DNA of 64,000 nt from Solibacillus daqui (GCF_028747805.1 NZ_CP114887.1:489501-553500); one strand, 5' to 3'. Positions 27,338 to 37,449 are shown, numbered from the stretch's first letter. The notes: generated by a model from the sequence alone, not told the origin. Numbers and translations: made by a program.

Positions 27338-28325
27338 ATATTCAATCGCTTATTTTTCATCGATTGGATTGCTATTAGGTAGTATGTGGCTCGGTATTTC
27401 ATTTGGCTCGGTCGATATTCCGTTATCCACTCTGTGGGATAAAACGACAGACCCGGTTGCGTACAGCATTCTATGGAAAATCCGAATGCCACGTGTTATT
27501 TTAGCGGCACTTATTGGGGCAGCGCTTGCGATTGCGGGTGCTGCTTTCCAAGGGTTACTTAAAAACCCGTTAGCTGACCCGTATACACTAGGCGTTTCTT
27601 CAGGTGCTTCAGTTGGTGCAGTAATGACAATTTTTTTAGGCATATCCTTACCTGTACTGGGTGCGTTTACGCTACCGATTTTTAGTATGCTAGGTGCGGC
27701 TATAACAATGGTTATCGTGCTCCTATTCGCCCGTTTAGTAGACCGTACTATGAAAATGGAAACACTTATTTTAACAGGGATTATTTTTAGTTCTTTTTTA
27801 GGTGCTTGTATTTCATTAATGGTGGCATTAACAGGTGAGCAGCTACGTGAAATTATTGGCTGGTTGCTTGGCAGTGTGTCAATGCGTGGCTGGCCGTATG
27901 TGAGAATGGTTGTTCCATTTATAATAATTGGCACGTTGATTATTTGGCTGAATCGTCGGGAGTTAAATGCGATGATTTATGGGGAGGAGCGCGCACAATA
28001 TTTAGGGGTCAATGTTAAGCGCAGTAAATATATGATTTTAGCAGGTGGCTCGATTTTGACGGGTGCTGCGGTTGCAGCATCAGGAACGATTGGTTTTGTT
28101 GGGTTAGTTGTTCCGCATATGATACGTATTGTAATCGGTGCTGATCATCGCCATTTGCTTAGCCTGTCATTTTTAAATGGTGCGAGTTTGCTCGTAATTT
28201 GTGATTTAGTGTCGCGTACGATTATCGCGCCTGTCGAATTGCCGATTGGTGTCATCACGTCATTTATAGGTGCCCCAGTATTTGCGTATATTTTCTTCAA
28301 GCAACGTAGAAAGGGTGTCGCATAA
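27327..28325 (+). CDS. btuC: Cobalamin ABC transporter permease BtuC
   Basis: A 332-aa FecCD-family permease with about ten TM helices; 'NPLADPYTLGVSSGASVGA' (about 80-98) and 'GFVGLVVPHMIR' (about 256-267) are family landmarks. Start ATG 27327 (AGAGGT upstream) overlaps the btuF stop; a longer frame to 27279 lies inside btuF and is rejected. The stop overlaps the btuD ATG by one base (TAATG). Confidence 0.92.
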   Translation: MRSKYSIAYFSSIGLLLGSMWLGISFGSVDIPLSTLWDKTTDPVAYSILWKIRMPRVILAALIGAALAIAGAAFQGLLKNPLADPYTLGVSSGASVGAVMTIFLGISLPVLGAFTLPIFSMLGAAITMVIVLLFARLVDRTMKMETLILTGIIFSSFLGACISLMVALTGEQLREIIGWLLGSVSMRGWPYVRMVVPFIIIGTLIIWLNRRELNAMIYGEERAQYLGVNVKRSKYMILAGGSILTGAAVAASGTIGFVGLVVPHMIRIVIGADHRHLLSLSFLNGASLLVICDLVSRTIIAPVELPIGVITSFIGAPVFAYIFFKQRRKGVA

Positions 28326-29791
28326 TGTTAAAGGTAAATGACTTAAGCGGTGGCTATAGTGGCAAGAGCATTGTGAAAAACGTGACGTTTCACGTGAAAA
28401 AAGGTCGAATTTTAGGGATACTTGGTCCGAATGGTAGTGGGAAATCGACATTGTTAAAAATGATTAGTGGCATTATTAGTCCGACTGCTGGTGAAGTATT
28501 GATCGAAAACCAACCGATTAAAAGCTATGACGTTAAGCAATTGGCAAAAAAAATGGCGGTACTACCACAGTTAAACGCGAGTACATTTTCAAATCTTGTG
28601 TATGATGCGGTTTCATTAGGTCGTTACCCGCATCAAACTGGGTTTTTTTCGAGTTGGTCGGATGAGGATGAATGCATGGTACAGCAGGCTATGGAAAGCA
28701 CCGGTGTTACAGGTTACAAAGAGCATTATTTGGAGTTTTTGTCTGGCGGTGAACAGCAGCGAGTGTTTATTGCGCAGGCACTTGCACAAAATTCCGAGCT
28801 ACTACTGCTTGATGAGCCAACGAACCATTTAGATATTGCGCATCAAAAACAAATTTTAGATATGATTCGTTTACAAGTTGAACAGCATGGATTAACGGTT
28901 GTGTCGATTTTCCATGATATCAATTTAGCTTCGTTATATTGTGATGAATTATTACTTTTAGAAGACGGCGAAGTGCGAGCATTTGGTTTGCCACATGAAG
29001 TTATTCTGGAAGAGCAAATTGCGGATGTGTATAAAGCTCGTATCGCAACGTACCCACATCCCGAAGTACCAAAGCCACAAATTACAATGCTACCTACAAA
29101 CGAATTACAGCGTAAAGAAGTACAAATTCAAGTATCTGATTTTTCGATTACAAAAGAGTACATTCAATTAAAAGTCAGTTCACCACTAAAGGTAATTTCG
29201 TCTGCAGTCCATAATGCAGGAATTGGTTGGTATGATACGTTTTTAAATCGCTCCATTGCACCAAATTATGATATATATCATGTAAAAGATGAGACGGTTA
29301 ACTTTTTAGTAGCAAATCATTTTGCACCAACGAGTACAGTTGTTATGCTGACGGCTGTTGAAACAAAATGTGTTGAAATTCAGTCATTTACACAAAGTGA
29401 ATTAGAAATTATCATTATGGTAACAGCTGGTGTTGGTAATAGTGTAGATGTAACGAAAACCTATTTACGCGAAGAGAAGCCACATGCTGGAACAATTAAT
29501 ACATGGGTATTTATAAACGGCAAATTGACAGATGAAGCGTTTATTCAAGCGATGATTACCGCGACAGAAGCAAAAACAAAAGCGCTCGCAGATCAGCAAA
29601 TTAAAGATTCTGTTACTGGAACGATTGCAACGAGTACCGCAACAGATAGTTTACTCATTGCGGCAACACAGCACGGTCAAGAGATGCAATACGCAGGGCC
29701 CATCACAGAAGTCGGTAAATTAATTGGGCGAGGTGTTTTCGAAACAACGGTAGCGGCGATAAAAAAATATAAGGAATTACAAAATTCGTGA
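28325..29791 (+). CDS. btuD: Fused cobalamin importer ATPase (BtuD) and adenosylcobinamide amidohydrolase (CbiZ)
   Basis: A 488-aa fusion. Residues 1-250 are an ABC ATPase: Walker A GPNGSGKS (about 34-41), signature LSGGEQQR (about 139-146), Walker B 'LLLLDEPTNHLD'. Residues about 265-485 are a CbiZ domain ('TAGVGNSVDVTKTY', 'GTINTWVFING', 'ATATDS'-like 'STATDSLLIAAT'). CbiZ trims the side chain of imported cobamides/adenosylcobinamide so they can be remodelled. The same architecture is found in B. subtilis YvrA. The fusion implies that import and remodelling of foreign corrinoids are tied. Confidence 0.92.
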   Translation: MLKVNDLSGGYSGKSIVKNVTFHVKKGRILGILGPNGSGKSTLLKMISGIISPTAGEVLIENQPIKSYDVKQLAKKMAVLPQLNASTFSNLVYDAVSLGRYPHQTGFFSSWSDEDECMVQQAMESTGVTGYKEHYLEFLSGGEQQRVFIAQALAQNSELLLLDEPTNHLDIAHQKQILDMIRLQVEQHGLTVVSIFHDINLASLYCDELLLLEDGEVRAFGLPHEVILEEQIADVYKARIATYPHPEVPKPQITMLPTNELQRKEVQIQVSDFSITKEYIQLKVSSPLKVISSAVHNAGIGWYDTFLNRSIAPNYDIYHVKDETVNFLVANHFAPTSTVVMLTAVETKCVEIQSFTQSELEIIIMVTAGVGNSVDVTKTYLREEKPHAGTINTWVFINGKLTDEAFIQAMITATEAKTKALADQQIKDSVTGTIATSTATDSLLIAATQHGQEMQYAGPITEVGKLIGRGVFETTVAAIKKYKELQNS

Positions 29792-29811
29792 AAGAAGGAA
29801 AGGTGAAGGCT

Positions 29812-30372
29812 ATGAAATTATATACGAAGCAAGGTGACACGGGGAAAACTAGTATTATTGGAGGCCGTGTTGACAAAGACCATTTACGTGTCGAGGCATA
29901 TGGTACGATTGATGAATTAAATTCATTTATCGGAAAAGCAATTTCAGAGTTAGATCCAGACAAGTTTAAAGATGTCATTAAAGATTTAACAGCCATTCAG
30001 CACGAGCTATTCGACGGTGGAGGCGACTTAGCAAATGTCATGAAAGAGCGCCATTACAAGCTGACAGAACAACCTATTACTATTTTAGAAGGGCGAATTG
30101 ATGTACTTTCAGATGAGGCGCCACCATTAAAACGTTTTATTCTGCCAGGTGGTGCACCAGCAGCAGCAACGCTTCATATCGCCCGTACTGTAGCACGTCG
30201 AGCTGAACGTCAAACGGTGTCATTAACGAAGGAAATTAAAGATGTTTCACCAGTTGTGCAAAAATATTTAAACCGTTTATCGGATTATTTATTTGCAGCT
30301 GCACGAGTTGTTAATCACCGTTTAGGGATTCAGGACGTCGAATATATTCGTAGTGCAGATGTATTTAAATAA
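29812..30372 (+). CDS. pduO: PduO-type cob(I)alamin adenosyltransferase
   Basis: A 186-aa ATP:corrinoid adenosyltransferase. The ATP-binding N-terminus 'LYTKQGDTGKTSIIGG' (about 3-18) and 'YGTIDELNSFIG' (about 35-46) are conserved, as is 'ARTVARRAER' (about 125-134; Arg contacts ATP). An in-frame GTG exists at 29788, but AAAGGTG stands before ATG 29812. It makes adenosylcobalamin, the cofactor of IcmF in this window. A terminator follows. Confidence 0.92.
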   Translation: MKLYTKQGDTGKTSIIGGRVDKDHLRVEAYGTIDELNSFIGKAISELDPDKFKDVIKDLTAIQHELFDGGGDLANVMKERHYKLTEQPITILEGRIDVLSDEAPPLKRFILPGGAPAAATLHIARTVARRAERQTVSLTKEIKDVSPVVQKYLNRLSDYLFAAARVVNHRLGIQDVEYIRSADVFK

Positions 30373-30380
30373 CATAAAAT

Positions 30381-30420
30381 TGCTAGCTTAAACAATGAAA
30401 ATTGTCGAGCTAGCATTTTT
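30381..30420 (+). terminator. Rho-independent terminator of the btu operon
   Basis: TGCTAGCT (30381-30388) pairs with AGCTAGCA (30408-30415), inner pair ACAAT/ATTGT, then TTTTT. Confidence 0.82.
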
Positions 30421-30460
30421 TATGGATTCATTTAATTTTCAGAATTAATAACAAATTCTG

Positions 30461-30489
30461 TTGACTGAATGCTCATTCATAATTACAAT
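30461..30489 (+). promoter_or_regulatory. Sigma-A promoter of fadF with embedded FadR-type operator
   Basis: TTGACT (30461-30466), 17-base spacer, TACAAT (30484-30489). The perfect dyad TGAATGCTCATTCA (30466-30479) fills the spacer; it matches the TGAATGA-TCATTCA type bound by the TetR-family FadR of Bacillus. Repressor binding would block the polymerase directly. The TetR gene at 37450 is the likely partner. Confidence 0.82.
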
Positions 30490-30577
30490 AGATTTATAGA
30501 TTAATATGGAAATATAGCTTATTAGTTGGGGGAAAGTAACAAATCAGTTTAGCATTCAGGTTTCTAGGGGGGAAAGT

Positions 30578-32860
30578 ATGAATACATTTTTAATTATTAA
30601 CTGGATTGCATTCATCGCTGTGTTGGCGTATGCGCTTGGTTTATTCGCATATTTGTTAAAAACACGATACGCCTATGTTCAATTAGGTCGTAAAGAAGAA
30701 TTCAATATTAAAATGTCGCAGCGTATTAATGACATCGTAGAAAAAGTATTTGGTCAATCGAAATTATTGAAAGATAAAAAGATGGGTCTTGTACACGTAC
30801 TATTTTTCTATGGATTCCTAATGGTGCAGCTTGGTGCGATTGATTTAATTTGGAAGGGGTTAGCACCAGGTTCACACATTCCATTAGGCGGCTTATATCC
30901 AATGTTTACATTTACGCAGGAAATTGTCGTTTTAACAATTTTAATTGCGGTAGCTGTCGCATTTTACCGTCGTTATTTAGAAAAATTAGTTCGTTTGAAA
31001 CAAGGGTTTAAAAACGGTTTAGTATATTTATTCTTATCGGTGTTAATGTTTGCGACATTGTTCGGGAATGGCTTTTATTTAATTTGGCAAGACCATGGCT
31101 TATCAGGTTCTGAGCCAGTTGCTTCGGCCATAGCATGGATATTCCAGTGGATGAGTCCAACGATTGCGGCAGTAGGTTTCTTCATCATGTGGTGGGCGCA
31201 CTTACTAGCATTACTGTCGTTCCTTGTATACCTTCCACAAGGCAAGCACTTCCACTTAATTACGTCGATTTTAAATGTTTACTTCAACCGTCAAGATAGA
31301 ATCGGTACATTACGTCCGATTGACTTCGCGGCATTAGAGGAAGCAGAAGATGAAGAAAGTATGCCACCACTTGGCGTAGGGAAAGTTCAAGATTTCACGC
31401 AAAAGCAAATGTTGGATTTATATTCTTGCGTAGAATGTGGGCGTTGTACAAATATGTGCCCAGCTACAGGAACAGGGAAAATGCTGTCACCAATGGACTT
31501 AATCGTTAAATTACGTGATCATTTAACATTCACTGGTGCGGTGGAAACAAAGCAAAAGCCTTGGGTACCGTTTCAATTCTTTAACAACACACAGGGGAAT
31601 CAGTTAGCAATGGCTGCTGGTGCTGAAGGTGCGGTTATTGAAAACATCTATAGCCCATCATTAATTGGTGATGTGATTACAGAAGAAGAAATTTGGGCTT
31701 GTACAACATGCCGTAACTGTGAAGATCAATGTCCAGTAATGAATGAGCATGTCGATAAAATTATCGATTTACGTCGTTATTTAACGATGACAGAAGGGAA
31801 AGTAAACCCAGATGCACAGCGCGCGATGACAAATATCGAGCGTCAAGGCAATCCGTGGGGCTTAAACCGTAAAGAAAAAGAAAATTGGCGTGAGCTTGAT
31901 GAAACCGTTACTATTCCTACAGTAAAAGAACTGAAAAAGTCAGGCGAAGAAATGGAATATTTATTCTGGGTTGGTTCTATGGGTTCATTCGACAACCGTT
32001 CACAAAAAATTGCGCTAGCATTTGCACGTTTAATGAACCAAGCAGGTGTAAAGTTTGCGATTTTAGGTAACAAGGAAAAGAACTCGGGAGATACACCACG
32101 CCGCTTAGGGAATGAATTCTTATTCCAAGAAATTGCTGGGGAAAATATTGCAGAGTTCGAGAAAAATAATGTCACAAAAATCGTAACAATTGATCCGCAT
32201 GCATACAATATTTTTAAAAATGAATACCAGGATTTCGGCTGGAAAGGTGAAGTCCTGCACCATACGGAATTATTATACGATTTAGTGCAAGCTGGTCGTT
32301 TAACAATGAATCACCGTGTTGATGAAACAATTGTGTTCCATGATTCATGTTACTTAGGTCGTTACAACGATGTTTATGATCCGCCTCGTGAAATTTTAAA
32401 AGGCATTCCAGGTGTGAAGCTTGTTGAAATGGCACGTAACCGTGAAGAAGGAATGTGCTGTGGCGCAGGTGGTGGTTTAATGTGGATGGAAGAACATGTG
32501 GGTAACCGTATTAATGTTGCACGAACTGAGCAAGCAATCGCGACACAAGCTTCGGTTATTTCTTCAGGCTGTCCGTACTGCTTAACAATGCTTTCAGATG
32601 GTACGAAGGCGAAGGAAGTAGAGGATACAGTAGGCACGTACGATATTGCAGAGCTATTAGAGCGTGCGGTATTCGGTACACCTCAAGCGGCACCGGTTGA
32701 AGAAGTAGTGGAAGAAGTAGAAGTTGCATCTGATGTAGAAGAAGAACCAGTGACAGCTGTTCAACCAGAAGTAGTTTCTGAAGAAGTAGCTACTGCAGAA
32801 GAAATTCAACAAGTTATCGGAACGGAAAATGTGTCATTAAACGAAGAAAATAAGAATTAG
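30578..32860 (+). CDS. fadF: Membrane iron-sulfur electron-transfer protein FadF
   Basis: A 760-aa HdrD/GlpC-like protein thought to pass electrons from acyl-CoA dehydrogenase/ETF to the quinone pool. Residues 1-215 hold about five TM helices (nitrate reductase gamma-like). Two [4Fe-4S] motifs follow, C284-x2-C287-x2-C290-x3-C294 and C375-x2-C378-x2-C381-x3-C385. The second Cys-rich domain is intact ('HDSCYLGRY' 588-596, 'GMCCGAGGG' 625-633, 'SGCPYC' 663-668). The first (about 460-550) has no cysteines. Residues 701-760 form an acidic Val/Glu-rich tail. Fits B. subtilis ywjF upstream of acdA and rpoE. Confidence 0.88.
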   Translation: MNTFLIINWIAFIAVLAYALGLFAYLLKTRYAYVQLGRKEEFNIKMSQRINDIVEKVFGQSKLLKDKKMGLVHVLFFYGFLMVQLGAIDLIWKGLAPGSHIPLGGLYPMFTFTQEIVVLTILIAVAVAFYRRYLEKLVRLKQGFKNGLVYLFLSVLMFATLFGNGFYLIWQDHGLSGSEPVASAIAWIFQWMSPTIAAVGFFIMWWAHLLALLSFLVYLPQGKHFHLITSILNVYFNRQDRIGTLRPIDFAALEEAEDEESMPPLGVGKVQDFTQKQMLDLYSCVECGRCTNMCPATGTGKMLSPMDLIVKLRDHLTFTGAVETKQKPWVPFQFFNNTQGNQLAMAAGAEGAVIENIYSPSLIGDVITEEEIWACTTCRNCEDQCPVMNEHVDKIIDLRRYLTMTEGKVNPDAQRAMTNIERQGNPWGLNRKEKENWRELDETVTIPTVKELKKSGEEMEYLFWVGSMGSFDNRSQKIALAFARLMNQAGVKFAILGNKEKNSGDTPRRLGNEFLFQEIAGENIAEFEKNNVTKIVTIDPHAYNIFKNEYQDFGWKGEVLHHTELLYDLVQAGRLTMNHRVDETIVFHDSCYLGRYNDVYDPPREILKGIPGVKLVEMARNREEGMCCGAGGGLMWMEEHVGNRINVARTEQAIATQASVISSGCPYCLTMLSDGTKAKEVEDTVGTYDIAELLERAVFGTPQAAPVEEVVEEVEVASDVEEEPVTAVQPEVVSEEVATAEEIQQVIGTENVSLNEENKN

Positions 32861-32940
32861 TGAGCACAAATTATTAATTTCAGTATATTCTAATAATATT
32901 GTTGCGAAATAATTATGGATTTAATACAATGAAATTAATT

Positions 32941-32973
32941 AAAAAATGAGAGTCTTTGTTACTCTCATTTTTT
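32941..32973 (+). terminator. Rho-independent terminator of fadF
   Basis: AAAAAATGAGAGT (32941-32953) pairs perfectly with ACTCTCATTTTTT (32961-32973), followed by TT. Confidence 0.85.
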
Positions 32974-32987
32974 TTAAAACATCAAAT

Positions 32988-33001
32988 TGAGCGAGCGTTC
33001 A
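32988..33001. promoter_or_regulatory. Second FadR-type operator, upstream of the thiolase gene
   Basis: TGAGCGAGCGTTCA is a near-perfect dyad (two mismatches) resembling TGA(A/G)CG-type TetR/FadR sites and the perfect site at 30466. It lies 68 bases before the thiolase start, in the right place to control the thiolase operon separately from fadF. Confidence 0.55.
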
Positions 33002-33068
33002 GTCGGATGTCAAACAAAGGGGATTTTCATAAAAATAGTTCGGATATTCAAACAAAGGGGTGTATGGA

Positions 33069-34259
33069 TTGTCGAGAACAGTCATTTTAGATGGGGCAAG
33101 AACGCCATTCGGTAAATTTGGCGGTGCATTAAGTGTATTAACTGCAAGCGATTTAGGTGGTATTGCCATACAAGCTGCTTTATCAAAGGCAAATGTTGAT
33201 ACAGAAGAAGTCGGAGAAGTGATTATGGGGACTGTTTTACAAGCGGGACAAGGGCAAATTCCATCTCGTCAAGCAGCGACAAAAGCAGGTATCCCATGGA
33301 CTGTGAAAACAGAAACGATTAACAAAGTATGTGCATCAGGCATGCGTAGTGTGACGTTAGCTGATCAGCTCATTCGTTTAGGGGACGAAGAGACAATTGT
33401 AGCAGGTGGCATGGAATCGATGTCAAATGCACCGTACTATATGCCGAAAGGCCGCTTTGGTTTACGCATGGGTGATGCGAGTTTAGTAGATGGCATGATT
33501 TATGATGGCTTGTCTTGTGCATTTCATCCAAAGCAAGTGCATATGGGGATTTACGGCAACGAAACCGCTAACAAATTCACAGTCTCTCGTGATGCGCAAG
33601 ATGCATGGGCAGTACGTAGTCATAGTAAGGCTTTGGAAGCAATTGAAACAGGGAAATTTGCTGAGGAAATTGTTGCAGTCGAAATTCCGCAGCGTAAAGG
33701 AGACTCAATCGTAGTCGCACAAGATGAAGCACCACGAGTAGGCACAACAATGGAAACGCTTGCAAAATTAAAATCAGCCTTTAGTCAAGACGGTACGATT
33801 ACGGCAGGGAATGCACCTGGTGTCAATGATGGAGCATGTGCGTTAGTACTAATGAATGAAGAGAAAGCGAAGCAAGATAATCGCCCGATACTCGCAACGA
33901 TTTTAGGTCATGCAGAAGTGGGTGTTGCACCAGAGGATTTCCCGCAAACGCCTGGGCTTGTCATTAATGAGCTATTACAGAAAACAGGGAAGTCACTTGA
34001 GGAAATCGATTTATTTGAAATAAACGAAGCGTTTGCGGCAGTAGCGCTTGTTAGTAATCAAATTGCAGGGTTAGATGCAGAAAAAGTCAATGTGAATGGC
34101 GGCGCGGTGGCACTTGGTCATCCAATTGGTGCAAGTGGCGCGCGTATTATTTTAACGCTTGCCTATGAATTAAAGCGTCGCGGTGGGGGCCTAGGGATTG
34201 CCGCGATTTGTTCAGGTGGCGGTCAAGGAGATGCGGTATTAATTGAAGTATCAAATTAA
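33069..34259 (+). CDS. Acetyl-CoA C-acyltransferase (thiolase)
   Basis: A 396-aa thiolase. The nucleophile is Cys88 in 'NKVCASGMRS'; the other catalytic residues are in 'NGGAVALGHPIGASGAR' (His) and 'AICSGGGQGDA' (Cys). The start is TTG 33069, 8 bases after AAAGGGG; an in-frame GTG at 33060 overlaps that box and is rejected. First gene of the operon thiolase-hbd-two acyl-CoA dehydrogenases-TetR. Similar to MmgA/PhaA/FadA-type enzymes; degradative and biosynthetic directions cannot be told apart from sequence. Confidence 0.92.
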   Translation: MSRTVILDGARTPFGKFGGALSVLTASDLGGIAIQAALSKANVDTEEVGEVIMGTVLQAGQGQIPSRQAATKAGIPWTVKTETINKVCASGMRSVTLADQLIRLGDEETIVAGGMESMSNAPYYMPKGRFGLRMGDASLVDGMIYDGLSCAFHPKQVHMGIYGNETANKFTVSRDAQDAWAVRSHSKALEAIETGKFAEEIVAVEIPQRKGDSIVVAQDEAPRVGTTMETLAKLKSAFSQDGTITAGNAPGVNDGACALVLMNEEKAKQDNRPILATILGHAEVGVAPEDFPQTPGLVINELLQKTGKSLEEIDLFEINEAFAAVALVSNQIAGLDAEKVNVNGGAVALGHPIGASGARIILTLAYELKRRGGGLGIAAICSGGGQGDAVLIEVSN

Positions 34260-34271
34260 GGGGATGAAGGA

Positions 34272-35126
34272 ATGAACATAAAAAAAGTGATGGTTATTGG
34301 CGCGGGACAAATGGGTTCAGGTATTGCTCAAGTATGTGCTCAGGCTGGTTTTACAGTCATTTTAAATGATGTAAAAGACGAATTTTATGAGCGCGGTTTA
34401 GCGACAATTACGAAAAATCTGGCGCGTGATGTGGAAAAAGGGCGAAAATCAGAAGACGAAAAATCGCAAATACTAGCACGCATTACAAAATCAACATCAA
34501 TTGATGATGCAAAGGATGCGGATATTGTCATTGAAGCAGCTGTTGAAAATATGGAAATTAAACAATCGATTTTCAAACAGCTGGATACCATTGCTCCAGC
34601 ACATACGATTTTAGCGACGAATACATCAAGTTTACCAATTACGGAAATTGCAGCAGTGACGAATCGTCCTGAAAAAGTAATCGGTATGCACTTTATGAAC
34701 CCGGTGCCAGTGATGAAGCTTGTTGAAATTATTCGTGGTTTAGCAACAGCGGATGAAGTTTATGAGGCTGTTGCAGAGATGACGAAGCATTTAGGGAAAA
34801 CAGGTGTTGAAGTAAATGATTTCCCAGGCTTTATTTCGAATCGTATTTTATTACCGATGATTAATGAAGCAATTTATGCGCTTTATGAAGGGGTTGCGAC
34901 GAAGGAAGCAATTGATGATGTCATGAAAATGGGCATGAATCATCCGATGGGACCATTAACATTAGCTGACTTTATTGGCTTAGATACATGTCTATCCATC
35001 ATGGAAATTTTACATGAAGGGCTTGGCGATAGTAAATACCGCCCTTGTCCACTACTACGTAAATATGTGGCGGCTGGCTGGTTAGGTAAAAAATCTGGTC
35101 GTGGCTTCTACGTATACGAAAGCTGA
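34272..35126 (+). CDS. hbd: 3-hydroxybutyryl-CoA dehydrogenase
   Basis: A 284-aa 3-hydroxyacyl-CoA dehydrogenase. NAD-binding Rossmann motif '[18 protein letters not shown]' (about 8-25), catalytic His in '[15 protein letters not shown]' (about 139-153), and the C-terminal dimerisation domain ('[16 protein letters not shown]'). MmgB-like. GGATGAAGG precedes the ATG, 12 bases after the thiolase stop. Confidence 0.93.
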   Translation: MNIKKVMVIGAGQMGSGIAQVCAQAGFTVILNDVKDEFYERGLATITKNLARDVEKGRKSEDEKSQILARITKSTSIDDAKDADIVIEAAVENMEIKQSIFKQLDTIAPAHTILATNTSSLPITEIAAVTNRPEKVIGMHFMNPVPVMKLVEIIRGLATADEVYEAVAEMTKHLGKTGVEVNDFPGFISNRILLPMINEAIYALYEGVATKEAIDDVMKMGMNHPMGPLTLADFIGLDTCLSIMEILHEGLGDSKYRPCPLLRKYVAAGWLGKKSGRGFYVYES

Positions 35127-35137
35127 GGTGCACATGC

Positions 35138-36274
35138 ATGAACTTACAATTTACAGATGAACAGTTGATGATGCGTAATATGGTTCGTGATTTTGCACAA
35201 ACAGAAATTGCACCGTTTGTTGAACAAATGGAGGCGGGCGAGTTTCCGCGCCATTTGCTAAAAAAAATGGGCGAGCTTGGCTTAATGGGGATTACAGTAC
35301 CTACAGAATACGGCGGAGCAGAAATGGATTTTACGTCGTATATCATTGCGATTAATGAACTATCGAAGGTCAGTGCAGTAATGGGCGTCATTTTATCAGT
35401 ACATACATCAGTTGGAACAAACCCAATTTTGTATTTCGGAAATGATATACAAAAGCAAAAATACGTCCCAAAGCTTGCAAGTGGTGAATTTATTGGTGCA
35501 TTTTGCTTAACTGAGCCAGGAGCGGGTAGTGATGCAGGTTCTTTAAAGACACGTGCGGTCCGTGACGGCGATGACTATGTATTAGATGGCTCGAAGGTGT
35601 TTATTACAAATGGTGGTGAGGCAGACGTTTACATAGTGTTTGCTTCAACGAATTCTGAAGCAGGGACACGTGGAATTTCGGCATTTATTGTAGAAAAAGG
35701 AACACCAGGATTTATTATCGGAAAAGATGAGAAAAAGATGGGGCTTCACGGTTCACGTACAGTGCAATTAACATTCGAAAATATGCGTATTCCTGTTGGA
35801 AATCTACTCGGTAATGAAGGGGAAGGTTTTAAAATTGCGATGGCGAATTTAGATGCTGGTCGCATTGGGATTGCCGCACAAAGCTTAGGTATAGCAGAAG
35901 CAGCGCTTGAAGCGGCAACAGATTATGCCAAAGAGCGTGTGCAATTCGGTAAGCCAATCGCACAGCAACAGGCAGTCGGTTTTAAAGTAGCCGATATGGC
36001 AACAGCAGTGGAAGCCGCCAAACTACTCGTTTACCGTGCAGCTCATTTACGTAGTGAAGGATTACCGTGTGGTAAGGAAGCAGCAATGGCGAAGTTATTT
36101 GCCTCACAAGCGGCAATGGACACAGCAATTGAAGCGGTTCAAATTTTTGGTGGTTATGGCTACACCGAAGATTACCCAGTAGAGCGCTATTTCCGCGATG
36201 CTAAAGTAACGCAAATTTACGAAGGAACAAGCGAAATTCAGCGCATTGTCATTAGTAAGCACTTACTTGGCTAA
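35138..36274 (+). CDS. Acyl-CoA dehydrogenase (first of tandem pair)
   Basis: A 378-aa FAD enzyme with the domain order of short/medium-chain acyl-CoA dehydrogenases. '[16 protein letters not shown]' (about 126-141) contacts FAD/substrate, and the catalytic Glu is in '[12 protein letters not shown]' near residue 365. MmgC-like. The preceding gene ends 11 bases upstream. Differs throughout from its downstream paralogue, so they are not a recent duplication and probably have different chain or branch specificity. Confidence 0.92.
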   Translation: MNLQFTDEQLMMRNMVRDFAQTEIAPFVEQMEAGEFPRHLLKKMGELGLMGITVPTEYGGAEMDFTSYIIAINELSKVSAVMGVILSVHTSVGTNPILYFGNDIQKQKYVPKLASGEFIGAFCLTEPGAGSDAGSLKTRAVRDGDDYVLDGSKVFITNGGEADVYIVFASTNSEAGTRGISAFIVEKGTPGFIIGKDEKKMGLHGSRTVQLTFENMRIPVGNLLGNEGEGFKIAMANLDAGRIGIAAQSLGIAEAALEAATDYAKERVQFGKPIAQQQAVGFKVADMATAVEAAKLLVYRAAHLRSEGLPCGKEAAMAKLFASQAAMDTAIEAVQIFGGYGYTEDYPVERYFRDAKVTQIYEGTSEIQRIVISKHLLG

Positions 36275-36309
36275 CGCTTTAAAATAAAACAATAAAGGGG
36301 TATGGGGAA

Positions 36310-37446
36310 ATGAACTTTCAATTATCAGAAGAGCATCAACAATTACGCGAAATGATTCGCGACTTTGCAATGAACGAAGTAGCACCAACTGCAGAACACC
36401 GTGATGAGCACGAGGAATTTGATCGCGGGATTTTTGACAAAATGGCGGAGCTTGGTTTAACAGGAATTCCATGGCCAGAAGAGTACGGCGGCGCAGGCTT
36501 TGACTATTTAGCATACTGTATCGCAGTAGAAGAATTATCACGTGTTTGTGCATCAACTGGAGTAACATTATCTGCGCATACTTCACTAGCAGGTTGGCCG
36601 ATTTTCAAATTCGGTAACGAAGAACAAAAGCAAAAATACCTACGTCCAATGGCAGAAGGTAAAAAGATCGGAGCATACGGTTTAACAGAGGCCGGTTCAG
36701 GGTCTGATGCGGGTGGTATGAAAACATACGCAGTAAAAGATGGCGATGATTACGTATTAAATGGCTCAAAAATCTTCATCACAAATGGTGGCGTTGCAGA
36801 TATTTATGTTGTATTTGCTGTAACAGATCCGAATTCAAAAAATGGTACTTCGGCATTCATCGTAGAGGCAGATTTCCCTGGCTTCTCTGTTGGGAAAAAG
36901 GAGAAAAAGCTTGGAATCCGTTCATCACCGACGACAGAAATTATTTTTGACAACTGCCGCGTACCAAAAGAAAACCTACTTGGCGAAGAAGGTCAAGGCT
37001 TTGTTATCGCGATGAAAACATTAGATGGTGGCCGTAACGGGATTGCTGCACAAGCAGTTGGGATCGCACAAGGTGCACTAGATGCAGCGGTGGATTATGC
37101 AAAAGAGCGTGTACAATTTGGTAAGCCAATTACTGCAAACCAAGGCGTATCATTTAAATTAGCGGATATGGCAACAGAAATCGAAGCTTCTCGCTTATTG
37201 ACGTATCAAGCAGCATGGTTAGAATCAAATGATTTATCATATGGAAAAGCATCAGCAATGGCAAAATTATTAGCTGGGGATACAGCGATGAAGGTAACGA
37301 CAGAAGCTGTACAAGTATTTGGTGGTTACGGCTATACAAAGGACTACCCAGTCGAGCGCTATATGCGTGATGCAAAAATTACGCAAATTTACGAGGGCAC
37401 ACAAGAGATTCAACGCCTTGTAATTTCGCGTATGATTACGAAATAA
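36310..37446 (+). CDS. acdA: Acyl-CoA dehydrogenase (second of tandem pair, AcdA-like)
   Basis: A 378-aa acyl-CoA dehydrogenase with '[16 protein letters not shown]' (about 127-142), '[21 protein letters not shown]' region (about 337-357) and the catalytic Glu in '[12 protein letters not shown]'. Position near rpoE and downstream of fadF matches B. subtilis acdA. The AAAGGGG ribosome site is 12 bases before the ATG, in a short gap after the first paralogue. Confidence 0.92.
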   Translation: MNFQLSEEHQQLREMIRDFAMNEVAPTAEHRDEHEEFDRGIFDKMAELGLTGIPWPEEYGGAGFDYLAYCIAVEELSRVCASTGVTLSAHTSLAGWPIFKFGNEEQKQKYLRPMAEGKKIGAYGLTEAGSGSDAGGMKTYAVKDGDDYVLNGSKIFITNGGVADIYVVFAVTDPNSKNGTSAFIVEADFPGFSVGKKEKKLGIRSSPTTEIIFDNCRVPKENLLGEEGQGFVIAMKTLDGGRNGIAAQAVGIAQGALDAAVDYAKERVQFGKPITANQGVSFKLADMATEIEASRLLTYQAAWLESNDLSYGKASAMAKLLAGDTAMKVTTEAVQVFGGYGYTKDYPVERYMRDAKITQIYEGTQEIQRLVISRMITK

Positions 37447-37449
37447 TGT

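Noticed and set aside
30578..32860. FadF as a decaying gene because cysteines are missing in one domain
   Set aside because: The frame is intact over 760 codons and the [4Fe-4S] motifs and second Cys-rich domain are complete.
35138..37446. Tandem acyl-CoA dehydrogenases as a recent duplication or assembly artefact
   Set aside because: Same length, but residues differ throughout, including around the active site; no long identical DNA stretch.
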